64,000 nucleotides of DNA, taken from assembly GCF_037975245.1 (NCBI RefSeq), contig NC_092579.1, positions 12,880,678 through 12,944,677 of the forward strand. Reading direction: 5' to 3'. Below are positions 34,601-46,271 of this stretch, one piece after another. Position 1 is the first letter of the stretch. The number at the start of each line of letters is the position of its first letter. Both the position numbers and the translations under genes were made by a program. Below the pieces are notes generated by a model, which was given only the letters and a program-made list of their open reading frames with translations, was not told where the DNA came from and searched no databases. Origin of the DNA: Apostichopus japonicus. Lineage: Eukaryota; Echinodermata; Holothuroidea; Aspidochirotida; Stichopodidae.

Positions 34601-36258
34601 CGCCCTTCCGAAATCCGAAATCCGTCACTGGCTACCCTGTGTATACAATAGGGATCAGCGCTGTAATTATGAGACTGAACCTCTTTGTCTTGGCGTTTTT
34701 CTTCATCTATCCCTCGTGTCGAAGCTATGCAGTCGCCATATAGGGGAGTGTTTTTAACGTGTAGATGATGTCTCGAGGCTAGGGGTATATGCCCTCGCCT
34801 GGTCGCATTTTTGTTCCTTCAAGCCCAATCAGGCTCGAGTGAGCATTATTACGTGTAGATTGCGTCCATAAGGTACGAATTAGACGCTGATTTCGGGGAT
34901 AATTTGTAAATATGTATAATGATTTGTAAATAAATACACTAGAGAAACCATTTCCACGGTCAATGAAAAGTTATTACCGATCTGCTATAGGCTATAACTT
35001 TGCTGTTATAAAATTATCCCAAGTAATTGATTGGAGCAATCCATTCTCCATTTCTAATCTTGACAGCTTGTTTCGCTGCTGATATATGTATTTCATTCAT
35101 AACTTGGAATAAGTTAAGTAGGCCCCTGTTACTATGCAATAATTTTTGGATATGTCATTTCAATACATTGTATGGAGATAAATTACAAGCCAGATCAAGT
35201 ATGTATTTCTTCAGTGCACCCCATGAAATTACACGAAGACGCGCGTAAGCTATTTCTGTCCTGATCAAAACGGTAAGTGTCTATATCGAAATTCCTTGCT
35301 GTTATGACTTGGTTGATGTAAAAGCACAGAAAGCACTTCTGTTCAGTCATGTCTTAACTTTCTTTTCAAAATTTGGTTTTAGGTGAAATTCAAACTCTTT
35401 GGTATAACTTCTGTTGTCGCGGAAGTAGGCTGTATGATACTCACTGCTTATACAGCCTACAGGACTCAGTACAAGTACAACTTTGCTGTATACTATTACT
35501 AGTATAGTATATAGTTTATGAAATATGACTTACAATTACAAGCTGTATGGTAGTTTATGAATACGATAATGACAGTCTAAGCCAAGACCCAACCTGTGTA
35601 TTGTCACTAGTAATATGTTAAGCTATCCAAATCCTTCTTTGCCAAATTAAGCAGACACAGGAAACCGCAACAATCCAAAATTTGCCAAATGTACAACTTT
35701 CATCCATAGCTAAGAAGTAAGGTTAGTGATGTAAATGGTCCCCTCAAAAACTCTCATGATTTCTGGGGTATTGACCTAGAAAAGGGGGTAGGCTTATACT
35801 CTCATACATGTTACATGATATAGGCCTAGCTACGGCAAGGTTTTACAAGTGTTTGTGCATCAATATGAATGACTACTGTAGCTACAATAGGCCTAATGGT
35901 TATAATAATAGTTTTTGGACACATGGACATCCCAGTTAACTAGGCTTATAGACAGTACTTAGCAAGTAAATGTCAAGTTTTTTTCTGTTACTTTTAGTTG
36001 TTATTGTTGTTCAAGATCAAGGAATTGAAAATGTATTCAAATGATAAAAATGGCACATAGGCTTGCTGTGCATTTTGAAGTGACGTCACTCAAAAAATTG
36101 TTGGGAAACCGGTCTCAAATTTTAACTGGTGATAATGAGCAATCTATGACGTACCCATTCAGTGCCACATCATTTGTTATTGGTTTAGCAATTAGAGCAT
36201 GCTGGTACTGAAATATATGGCCAGATGATACTTCACTACCCCTGGAGGTGAGGGCAGG

Positions 36259-36414
36259 ATGGAAGAAGTTGATCAAGACTTTGGACTTACCTTTGAAAAT
36301 TTTGTGAAGAAGTTTAAACACTGGATGAAAGAACACAGGCTTTCACAACGAATGGTAGCATCAGCTCTACACGTAAGCCAAGGTCATTTGTGTGACCTTC
36401 TGGCACAGGACAAG
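36259..36414 (+). CDS. CUT-homeobox gene exon 1
   Basis: Begins at ATG in gcaggATGG context, 52 codons, donor gtataa (weak). Encodes the first two thirds of the CUT domain up to DLLAQDK. Upstream noncoding exons may exist. Confidence 0.8.
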
Positions 36415-38807
36415 GTATAATTTTCTTTATCAATTCCAAGAAAGATGTGTCTTTCTTTTCATTTATTGAAATGTTCTTTTGTATGCTATGTTGTTCAGGT
36501 GGTAAAGTTTGAATTTCTTTGGCAGGAAATTAAGGATTCCCAAAAGGAATGGAAATTTTGCAGAAGAATTTGTCTTCCATAATCACTGATATACAGTAGC
36601 TTTTAGATGTTTGTATGATTTATACTCACTGTGTTTATTTTCTGCCCCATATTCAGGCAATATCATGGAAAATGATAACAAAAGAAGGAAGGAAACCATT
36701 TGTACGAATGACAATGTTAATGGAGGATGAGATCACTCTGAAAGCCATTTCTCGCAACCCAAAGCAATTTACTGGTAAGTCAATTTGGAAATAAGTCATT
36801 CAGACCTGTACTATCCATAAATGATTTAAGAATTTTGAAGAATTTTTATAGATTTCATTATTTCTTGCCTTTGCTCTTTTCCATTTGCAATTGGTTTAAA
36901 ATGTAAGGAAAATGTCAGCATTGTATGATTCTTTCTGTGTAGCTTTTTGAATTTAGAACAGAATAACTATGTTAAGCTTTGGGTTGAACACTACTCAAAT
37001 CACTTAACATGTATGAATCTAGTAGGGAGTGGTCTGGAAAGGGGAAAAGGCTTATTTTAAAGCAAACAGATGTTATCTTTGTAGGTCTAATAGAAATGAA
37101 ATTACAAGGAAGTCACTTTGATGATAGAAGTAATTGTACCTTATTGATTCCAGGTAAACGTGAACCAAACAGATGCAGAGAAAAGAAGAAAAACACTTTG
37201 AAGAAAAGTCGTTTTACACCTTACCAGACAAAGACATTAGAAACGGCATACCAAGTCTCAAGTTATCTCACAAAGGAAGCTTACCAAGCACTTGCAGAGA
37301 CAGTAGACTTGAACATTGCACAAGTTAGAACCTGGTTCAACAACAGACGAAAGTTGAGAACTCACGGAAAGCCGCGTGAAAAGACTGTTAAACCAGGTTT
37401 GTCATTGCTCTTTAATTTGTAGTTATTTAGCATTGAAAAAATGACAATATGGTCAAGAGAACTGGAACCATCTGATGTTTTTTATAATTATATTATTCTT
37501 AGACAAATTCAACTTGGTTGCTTTACATTAACCAGGTAACCGAATAAAAATTTAAAGCCAAGGAATCACAGAACTCGGCTTCCTGGTTTTTACCTTGCTC
37601 TACACATCAAATATGGACATGTTTCTTAAGATTAATAGCCAAGAGATGGGAGAAACCTTGCATTGATTTACTGTGAGGAAATTATAGCGGCCCAGGGTTC
37701 AAATCTATAGCCAATCTAACAAGGAGACAAAAGGAAGCAAAACTTGAGGATCATCTCATTATTTAGAGGTCCATTGTTTTTAGTGTTTGATGCAAAAACT
37801 TGGCTTATGCATGCGGTGGTTGTTATCTCCCTACACCTTTTTTACCTATCTCCTTCATCTTCAGAGATAGAATTCCAAGCTGATAATACCTGCAACACAA
37901 TTACAGATATTTTGCAGAATTTTCAAAAAGCAGTTTTCCCTTGAAGCCATTCCTAGATATTCATTTGTTTTTTATTTTCACTCCTTTCATCTCAGGTGAA
38001 AACTTAAAGGGTTCAATTAAGGTGAGAGATGGTAAAATTTGCCCTACTTCTGGATGGTCTCCCAACCAGTTGAGTGATTCGACTACCACGCTGTGTCAAG
38101 AGACGGATGGCTCAGTCACTGCGGCAGTTAGTAGTAATGTCTTCGAATCCCAGCAGTTGGCATCTTTGCTTGAAGAATTCGATGATGCACAGGGAGAGCC
38201 TGATGCCACATGTGGTCCAGATGTTGAATCCATCCATTTGTCCGACGTTGTCGGTCAAAACTTATCGAGAGATTCTTCTTCCCTATCTGAGACAGGTTTG
38301 TCTGCTGCAGCCGAGAATGGCAAAGCTCATGAAACAGAAACAAGTCAATCAGGGATATTTGAAGGATTGGTCATTACCTCAGATCTACCTACGGGTTCAA
38401 AATGTCTTCAGAGACCGCAGTCTCTTTCTGTGCGAGAGGTGGAACAGTTGGTCAGGGCAAGCATGTCCGATAGCAGTCTTCCAGTGGTGAGCCCCTCAAT
38501 GTCTGCAGACAGTGTTTCCGGTGCACCCGATTTGCCTTCCTCGGATACTTCGAAAGACAGCAGAGGAATTGTCGCGATGGAGCAAGATATCGAGTTACGA
38601 TGGAGTTGTAATGTGTCCCAGAAATCTCTCGCTACCAACCAAAGTGATTATGAAGAGGCCCAGCTCAAGTTTTTGAAGCTTGCATATGAAGTTCACAGGT
38701 ATCCCTCTGAGGAAGTGGTGGATGCTTTACATGTGTTAACTTTGATGGGGAAGAAAGAAATAGCAGATTGGTTTTTTGAAGAATCCCTCAGAAGAGTAGT
38801 GTGCTAA
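36259..38807 (+). CDS. CUT-class homeobox transcription factor, divergent
   Basis: Join 36259-36414, 36657-36774, 37154-37396, 37996-38807; 442 aa. Residues about 10-76 form a single CUT domain: LSQRMVASALHVSQGHLCDL, then KEGRKPFVRM. Residues 105-164 are a 60-residue homeodomain (L120 as L16, Y124 at 20, V149 at 45, W152-F153 at 48-49, N155 at 51, R157 at 53) with Asn at position 50. A Ser/Asp-rich linker follows. Residues about 384-442 again fit homeodomain spacing (L399, Y403, Y408-P409, I428, W431-F432) but have Glu where Asn51 is expected. CUT proteins are nuclear DNA-binding regulators (ONECUT, CUX, SATB); this one clearly matches none of them. The start was chosen because an in-frame stop lies at 36226. 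The nearest upstream gene is GPS1, divergently oriented. Confidence 0.85.
36657..36774 (+). CDS. CUT-homeobox gene exon 2
   Basis: Acceptor attcag, donor gtaagt, 118 nt. Completes the CUT domain (SWKMITKEGRKPFVRM, TMLMEDEI) and begins the linker to the homeodomain. Confidence 0.85.
37154..37396 (+). CDS. CUT-homeobox gene exon 3 (homeodomain)
   Basis: Acceptor ttccag, donor gtttgt, 243 nt. Contains the entire homeodomain, including the recognition helix IAQVRTWFNNRRKLR, with flanking basic stretches. Confidence 0.88.
37996..38807 (+). CDS. CUT-homeobox gene exon 4 (tail and homeodomain-like end)
   Basis: Acceptor tctcag, in frame with exon 3. A low-complexity Ser/Asp-rich region of about 210 residues precedes the homeodomain-like C-terminus (RYPSEEVVDAL, EIADWFFEESL). 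TAA at 38805-38807. Confidence 0.85.
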
Positions 38808-41800
38808 TCGTTCCATCATATTATCATGTTAAGTGTTATAAAGCTTTCTTTCAAAGTGCATTCTCCCAGATTATACCCCCCAAAAAAGGAAAAAAATTAG
38901 AACAGTACTTAAATCATAACACCTTGAAGCAGAAGAAAAGACAGGGATATATTTTTATGTTAAGTTGTGAATTGAATGTGTTTATTGTACTTTTATAGAG
39001 ATAAGAGAGCGGTGAGTCTGGATCCCAGCAGTATCATACTCGAATGCCGGTTGAAAATGTTTTCAAACAAATTTCTTAAACGACAGACTCCTAGATAAAG
39101 GATGTGGCAGATGAGAGAAGGGGCTAACTAAAGAAGCAACGGGAGAAAAATAGGGGCTTTGTAAAACAGGGTAAAGTACAACAAGGGGGTTTGTTAAAGA
39201 GGCTGAAGGGAAGAAGGGGTTTATAATAAAAGGCAAAATGACATATGTTCTTGAAGAGGCTGAAAGAATGGATTCACTAAAGTGACTCTGGAGGCTGAGC
39301 TGTGCAAAGGAGGCAATATTATGAATGAGAAGTCCTTGAATTATTGAAACAAATTTATCTGTACTGTCCATGTCTTTCATTATTGTAGCAATATGATTCC
39401 ACTGCCTGCAGACCGTTGCTTACTCAGGTATATTTGTAAACTAATAGCAATGTGCAAAGTAAGAAGAGAAAAAAATTAATATTTTTATTGTTGTGTTGTG
39501 TTGTGAAAAATTGTATCCGAGTGAACCAAAGTTTTTGTACTGTAGGAAATGGAATGGAATTTTTGTTTCCACCCTCCATTGGTGTTGTGTAATCAATTTA
39601 TTATATAGTGTGCTTTTAGATGTATTTATTTGTTTATTGTGTATTTGGGGGTTGGTGTTATTGGTGTCATTAGAAGTCAACAAGAGGTAAACATGTCAGT
39701 TAACCATAAGAGTTGGATGTTTCTGGTACTCAGCGTGTGGATGTCTAATAACAGGGAACAACAACTTTACCATTGGTGCTATGAAAGTTAAAAAGTCATG
39801 TACCAGATGCTATGCGTAGTTTACAGCTGAAACTAACATTTGTTGCGCTCATGAATGTGTTTCGTGTGTTCATCCCAGAACATCAGTACTAGGGTCTTTT
39901 CCCCACATTGATAAAGTACTTTACAATGCAAGCAAAAAAAAACCTTGTAATTAAGGAAATAAAACAAAACAAAGGATTTTAGCTCTGTCATTGTTTCTGC
40001 TACTTAATATTCAATATTTCTTGAATAGTGTTTTGATGATCTTTTTACTCAGACTTACCTTTTAGTCAGATTGTACAACTGCCGCTTACCATCAACTGTA
40101 TTTCGATGAACTTTGTCTTTCATTTTGTAGCAGCAATATTAGTATAAAGAACATGGTGGCAGAGTTGAGTATTTATTTATTTTTTCATCAAAATATGACA
40201 GAAATATCATTGTGTATAGTTATAGTAATGTACATGTTTCATCAGTTGCTGCATTATTAACATAACTTACAGAAAATATGTCCCTAAGCTAAATTGCATC
40301 AAGTTTTAAGCGTGATATATTTCTCTTATAATGTATGACAGAGTGGTTTCAATAGTAAGAATAGTGTTAATTTGTATTTTTTCCAAAGTGTTTTCCTCTG
40401 TGTTTTGTTGTTGCTGCACATAACTCTGAAATCCATTTACCATTTAGTTATTTAATTTCCGGGCTATTACAGCTCATCTATGAAGTAATTTTCTAAAAAA
40501 TTAAGAAGAAAAAAAACCCATCTGACTTTCCTTTGTAATTGATGAAATTCTACCATCTGAAAAAGTGTTCGCGTGATGAAAAGTTAAAACTTGAAGTTTA
40601 ATCATGGAGTGCTCTTTAAATTGAAAATATCAATGGATGACAAATCAAGCAATGTGTCTATATTTGACCAGTTGCAAATTATGTTTAAATCAGTAAAAAT
40701 GATGAAAATGCTTGAAATTTGAGACCGAATGTAAAAATGGTGCTTTAAGTGCCTTATATGGCTTTCTGTTTTCTTTTACTGTTTTCTTTCTTTTTATTTA
40801 TTTTTGTGTTTTGAGTTTTGTTTTACCTGACAATTGTATGTTTGAATATATAAAATCACAATATTATTTTATCATAACGTCATATTTTGTGAATTTTTTT
40901 CTAAAACTGTGTGCTGTAAAGTCATCCTTCATGTGAAGGCTCTGCATTCCTAAGGGGTTGTGGAGGGTGGGGGAAGGACGGGGAAGGAAACAAATGTATA
41001 TTGTTCAATTTTCATAATTATATAAACAATTTACATTAATTTTAAATCCACTTTAACATTGGCATTCCTGGTCAGAAAGATAGAAATAGTGAAATATTTA
41101 TTTAGTTTTGACTCAAAATTGCAATGTAATCATGTGATATTTATTTTGTCAAACATTGAATTGTTTATTGATTGCAGTCAATTTTTGGGGTTGGTTATTC
41201 ACTTAATTGAAAGTTTAATACCTTGATGTGCATGTGATTTGAAAAAGGAAGAAAAAACGAAACTGAATTCCATTGTTTTTGTTTATATTTTTTTCTGTCT
41301 TGCCTTTGAAGGAATTACAAGTTGTAAAATGGTAAATAACCAAAGCAACAGAGAATCCCTCCCCACCCACCCCCAGCCCCCCCCCCATCCCCAATATGAC
41401 AGAAGTACTACAAAGAGATACACAGTACAGTAAACAATTTTGTCCGGCTGAGGTCCTACGAATATACAGAATTGTCATTTTTGAAGAAAGAGTTATTTCT
41501 AATTGTGAGACGTAGAAAGCCTCATTAGCTTTCAAAGTCTAATAATTTGTCAAATATTAAGTATGTAAGTGCCCCACCCTATGCGGCCAAACCTTATAAC
41601 CTGAAATTCATGGACAGCAGCAGATTCCCTCAGCCTTCCTTTCCCTCCCTCCAAAAAATAATTATGAAGGACAACAATAAAATATGGAGTGAATCCAATC
41701 TGCTGGAAGTGTTGCAGGGAGGAGGTGGGGGGGAGGGGTTTCGAGGGTGCTTACTTTTGTGATGGTATCCAGGCTTAGCTCTGTTTATGCTAGATATCTA

Positions 41801-41987
41801 TTTTGTGTTTTAAATGTTGGCTTGATCTTCATGGCTCTCTTGCCTTCATTCCTCTACCCCTCCTCATCAACCCTGTATCCCATCCCTTCCTCTCCCCCCA
41901 CCCAATCCCCCCACACCTCGTCCTTACCCACGTTATTTTCTTGTGCTAATTATTCATTCTTTTCTTCTACACATGTGGTAGGTGAAG
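38808..41987. other. 3' UTR and intergenic DNA between the CUT-homeobox gene and NUDT1
   Basis: AT-rich. It holds the presumed 3' UTR of the homeobox gene and, near the end, a pyrimidine-rich tract before the NUDT1 acceptor at 41981. No other gene is seen. Confidence 0.5.
39958..39963 (+). promoter_or_regulatory. Possible polyadenylation signal of the CUT-homeobox gene
   Basis: AATAAA about 1.15 kb after the stop, in an A-rich setting. No closer canonical hexamer was noticed. Confidence 0.3.
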
Positions 41988-42142
41988 ATGGGAATCCCCA
42001 ACAAGTTACTCACGCTCGTCTTTATCCATCAAAACTCTAGGATTTTACTGGGAATGAAGAAGAGAGGGTTTGGAGTCAACAGATGGAATGGCTTTGGTGG
42101 CAAAGTCCAAGCAGGAGAGACAATAATGGAGGCTGCTAAGCG
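41988..42142 (+). CDS. NUDT1: NUDT1 exon 1 (coding)
   Basis: Encodes [15 protein letters not shown] through ETIMEAAK plus two bases of Arg52. Donor gtattt. The exon itself starts at 41982 after an acceptor. Confidence 0.9.
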
Positions 42143-44747
42143 GTATTTGCAATTAAAACTTGTTTGAACATTGTGCCCATGCCAGAAAGGTGTGTGGCAG
42201 GGGAGTGGGTGGGGGAAGGGTTGGTTGTAAACATTAACCAAGTGCTTAAAGGATTGTTCAGGTGTTTGACATGTCTATTTTTATGAAAGAGCACAAAAAG
42301 AAAAAAAGAACAGTGAAGAAACTACCATGATAGCATGCTCTGTTAAGGAGATATGACACTTTGAAGATATCAAAATTTCTTTGAAAACGACTGGTGTATA
42401 AAGACTTACTGTGAGGGTGTGACGTCACATCCTCACTTCCTTTACATTTGTGAATATATATCTTTAAAAATTATTTACATTTTTTAACACATTGGAAAAT
42501 AATATAATCAAAAATTCTTCAGATGTTTAATCTCAAATACTTCCTTTGACAAATATGAGATCTCCTGACATATCTTTTGGTTGACAGTCATGAAATCTCA
42601 CAAAATATTTAGAGAAAAAAACAAAGACTTTTCAGGAATGTGAGGATGTGACATCACAGCTAGTCAGATTTCAGCAGTTTCTACACAATCTGATAAAACT
42701 TTACACTTGAATATCTCTTTAACCGAAAAAGATATTTGAACAGTTTTTTTCACCATTGTATTTCTTTTATTGTCCTCTTTCATATTACATAAACATGTAT
42801 GACAACTGAACCAATCCTTTAAGCCGAGGCATTTGCAAACATATTCATTTTCAAGATGATCGTTGTTTTGCCCATCACCACCCTACCTGTTGTTCTCTTC
42901 ACACGCCCACCCCCACCTCCACGAAATTGTATTTTGCTTACAAGCAAAATGTAAATAATATGGAAATGTGTTGGATCGTAAAATGCTAATGCAATCATGA
43001 ATTATTCAATACTCTAATTAATCTTCAATTGTTGAAGAAAAAAATATATGACTGTTTGTTGAAACATTTGATCAATTTCATTCTCATTTTGAATAATACT
43101 TTTTAAAGGTTTGGTAAACTCATATACTTGCTTTAAGAAACGAATGACAGAATAGCTGTGCAATCAATACCAGGTAATGATTAATCCTTGTACTAGAATC
43201 CTTTTTTGGTAGTACTTGATTAAACAACACTAACCAATTTTCAGCATAAATGCCAAGAAACGAAAGACTGCCACCATTTATTGTCATTGCATGGTGCAAA
43301 CATGATCAATTTGAAAACTTATTAAATTTGACAATTTTGGTAAACAAAGCATATTGCAATTTTTGGGGGAGGAGGGGCAGTGGGGGGGGGGGGGGTTGTG
43401 CAAAGTCTGGGTATTCCAAATGTAAGGTAAGGTGACCAGACATCCCCGATTTTCGGGGACAGTCCCCGATTACAGTGTGCTGTCCCCGATGAACAAGTGT
43501 CCCCGAAAATGTCCCCGATTCATCAAAATGTTCAGGAATTTCGAAAATATCCCACATTATTAGTAAAATAATTGTAAAAAAAAAATTTAGTCAAGTGTGC
43601 AGTCGCAGAACGGAGCTAACCAATAGTTCAGATGGGCCAGTGTAAAGTGGAATGTGCTAGATCGATCTAGCCTAGCACTCTTACGTAAAGTAATTAAAAT
43701 TAATCTAAAAAAAGCTACATTTTTGAAAATAAAATTGATATAAAACTTGCTTCTAAGTATCACCATTTTACATCTAGGCACTTAGGCACTTGAAAATTTT
43801 CCAAAGGGGAGGTGGACACCCCCTCCCCTTAAACCCCTCTCCCATATCTGTCACGCAATAAATGTCCCTGAATCCAGTCAGGCAAATATGGTCACCTTAA
43901 TGTAAGGGCACCATACAGGAGGTAAAATATAAAGTAACATGGGCTATCTGCTGTCCCTCCTATGATTAGAAGGTATATTAATTTCTGAAAATTGTAATTT
44001 GCCAACAGAGAGATGTTAGAGGAGTCTTGTCTAACAGTGAACAACCTGACAGAAGTCGGCAGGCTTGATTTTGAATTTGTCGGCGAGGAGCAGATCTTTG
44101 AAGTTCATGTCTTTAAAGGAGACCAGTATGAAGGAGAGCCTACAGAAACAGAAGGTATCGGCAGGGGTACTGATAGGGGCTCATGGTATTGTTAGGGGTA
44201 GGGCGTAGGGGTATCGATAGCCAGCTCATGCCCAATGACAATTATGCCTCTAGGTCTCCTGTTTGAAGCCTTTGTTTAAGTACAATGTGAGAACTGCCCA
44301 AAATTGTTGCCAGGTGCAAACATATATTTCTGCCACAAGCACAAATTTGATAGCTGAGAATAATGCAGAAAAGGTGTTTTATCATTGTCATTTTTATTAG
44401 TGAATTATTACCCCACTAGTTAGTCTAATCACAACAGAACACTGTAATGCATAAAACGATACCATATATTTAGTTTAGACCTATGACACATTCATAGAAG
44501 ATCCAACTCTTTCAAAGATTCCTTGAATATTTTTATTTTCCGTATTATAATTATAATTTCCTTCACTTTTGCAGAAATGAGACCCAAATGGTTTTCTGTA
44601 GACGACATACCTTTCAAAGAAATGTGGCCAGATGACATTTTATGGTTTCCCATGCTCCTCAAGGATGCAAAGTTCAAAGGTTATTTCAAGTTCAAAGGTC
44701 ACAACGATATCCTTGATTACACTCTCACTGAAATATCAGATAGCTGA
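41988..44747 (+). CDS. NUDT1: Oxidised purine nucleoside triphosphate hydrolase (MTH1)
   Basis: Join 41988-42142, 44009-44154, 44575-44747; 474 nt, 157 aa (human 156). The enzyme hydrolyses 8-oxo-dGTP and 2-OH-dATP to monophosphates and keeps oxidised bases out of DNA; in animals it is cytosolic and mitochondrial. Seen: [22 protein letters not shown], the Nudix box at residues 38-60 with catalytic REMLEES (E53, E56, E57), FEFVGE, and the substrate pocket MWPDD (W118, D120, D121). These match human W117/D119/D120 by a shift of one. The C-terminus is [12 protein letters not shown]. The ATG was chosen because it aligns with human Met1 and lies six bases after a tag acceptor at 41981, so an upstream noncoding exon is likely. 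Odd: the conserved Gly near the Nudix-box end is Cys (EESC). Confidence 0.94.
43428..43899. mobile_element. hAT-type MITE in NUDT1 intron 1
   Basis: Terminal inverted repeats TAAGGTGACCA (43428-43438) and TGGTCACCTTA (43889-43899) are flanked by a perfect 8-bp target duplication ATGTAAGG (43420-43427 and 43900-43907). The left end carries several GTCCCCGA words. There is no transposase, so it is a non-autonomous element. Confidence 0.92.
44009..44154 (+). CDS. NUDT1: NUDT1 exon 2
   Basis: Acceptor caacag, donor gtatcg, 146 nt. Completes the Nudix box (REMLEESCL) and encodes [20 protein letters not shown]. Confidence 0.9.
44575..44747 (+). CDS. NUDT1: NUDT1 exon 3 and stop
   Basis: Acceptor ttgcag, 173 nt ending TGA. 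Encodes [20 protein letters not shown] and the conserved C-terminal strand/helix. Confidence 0.93.
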
Positions 44748-45230
44748 CTGACGTCTCTTAAATGAAAAAATTCTGATGTTTTTTTTTGCCTGTCCTTTTT
44801 TCTTTTCTTTTTTAATTATTTTTACATGTGAAAATATTAGTCTTCTCTTATGATGGATGACTAATGTAAAAACTATTTAATACCTCCTCAATTTTATCAA
44901 AAGGGACCAATGTTACAGGAACATACAATTAAGGTAGTTCTCTGCTGTATCTCCGAAAAGGATTTCATAAAAGTTGACATTCCAACTTCTTTGAGTAAGT
45001 AGCTTTATAACATCTAAAACTGTTTTGAAAATGTGCATTCCCATATCCATTGAAGGCAGCTTGTAGAGCAGTAAGCTTCTCATGTTTTGTTCACACCAAA
45101 GTTACTCTGAGAGTTCCAGTCTTTGAATTGGTACTTGCCTTAATGTAATATTTAAGAGATTCAATTCTATAAAAACATAAATATCAACAGTACTTTCTCC
45201 AGTGTTTCTTATCCTAATCATTTGTAAACC

Positions 45231-46271
45231 GAATAGTGTGGAATCTATGCAATTGAATGCATTAATCGTACAGTGTTTACTGGTACAGTAATGGATCAAA
45301 ATCAAATAGTGTTGAATCCATGCAATTGAATGCATTAAACGTACAGTGTTTACTGTTACAGTAATGGATCGAAACCGAATAGTGTTGAATCCATGCAATT
45401 GAATGCATTAATCGTACAGTGTTTACTGGTACAGTAATGGATCAAGATGGAATAGTGTGGAATCCATGCAATTGAATGCATTAATCGGACAGTGTTTACT
45501 GGTACAGTAATGGATCAAAATCAAATAGTGTTGAATCCATGCAATTGAATGCATTAAACGTACAGTGTTTACTGTTACAGTAATGGATCGAAACCGAATA
45601 GTGTGGAATCCATGCAATTGAATGCATTAATCGTACAGTGTTTACTGGTACAGTAATGGATCAAAATCAAATAGTGTTGAATCCATGCAATTGAATGCAT
45701 TAAACGTACAGTGTTTACTGTTACAGTAATGGATCGAAACCGAATAGTGTTGAATCCATGCAATTGAATGCATTAATCGTACAGTGTTTACTGGTACAGT
45801 AATGGATCAAAATCAAATAGTGTTGAATCCATGCAATTGAATGCATTAAACGTACAGTGTTTACTGTTACAGTAATGGATCGAAACCGAATAGTGTTGAA
45901 TCCATGCAATTGAATGCATTAAACGTACAGTGTTTACTGTTACAGTAATGGATCGAAACCGAATAGTGTGGAATCCATGCAATTGAATGCATTAATCGTA
46001 CAGTGTTTACTGGTACAGTAATGGATCAAAATCAAATAGTGTTGAATCCATGCAATTGAATGCATTAAACGTACAGTGTTTACTGTTACAGTAATGGATC
46101 GAAACCGAATAGTGTTGAATCCATGCAATTGAATGCATTAATCGTACAGTGTTTACTGGTACAGTAATGGATCAAGATGGAATAGTGTTGAATCCATGCA
46201 ATTGAATGCATTAAACGTACAGTGTTTACTGTTACAGTAATGGATCGAAACCGAATAGTGTTGAATCCATG
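45231..46271. repeat. 73-bp satellite, about 14 copies, partly dimeric
   Basis: The period is exactly 73 (monomers at 45231, 45304, 45377 and so on to 46253). Two monomer types alternate: A has TAATCGTACAGTG, CTGGTACAG and GATCAAAATC; B has TAAACGTACAGTG, CTGTTACAG and GATCGAAACC. Alternation gives a 146-bp higher-order unit, broken at a few places. Long repetitive reading frames on the minus strand are by-products. It lies about 0.5 kb after the NUDT1 stop. Confidence 0.96.

Larger units (their letters stand above)
33223..36258. other. Divergent intergenic region, GPS1 and CUT-homeobox gene
   Basis: The two genes point away from each other, so both promoters should lie here. Seen: a U2 snRNA-like fragment, a dispersed repeat (34420-34600), and an 11-bp inverted repeat GTAGGCTGTAT (35426-35436 and 35450-35460). 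I cannot place a TATA box or start site with confidence. Confidence 0.5.

Noticed and set aside
45102..46128. Repeated reading frames of about 62 aa on the minus strand
   Set aside because: They arise from the 73-bp satellite; 73 is not a multiple of three, so no frame is kept along the array.
45226..46271. CRISPR-like array
   Set aside because: The repeats are contiguous with no unique spacers, and the DNA is animal nuclear; it is a satellite.
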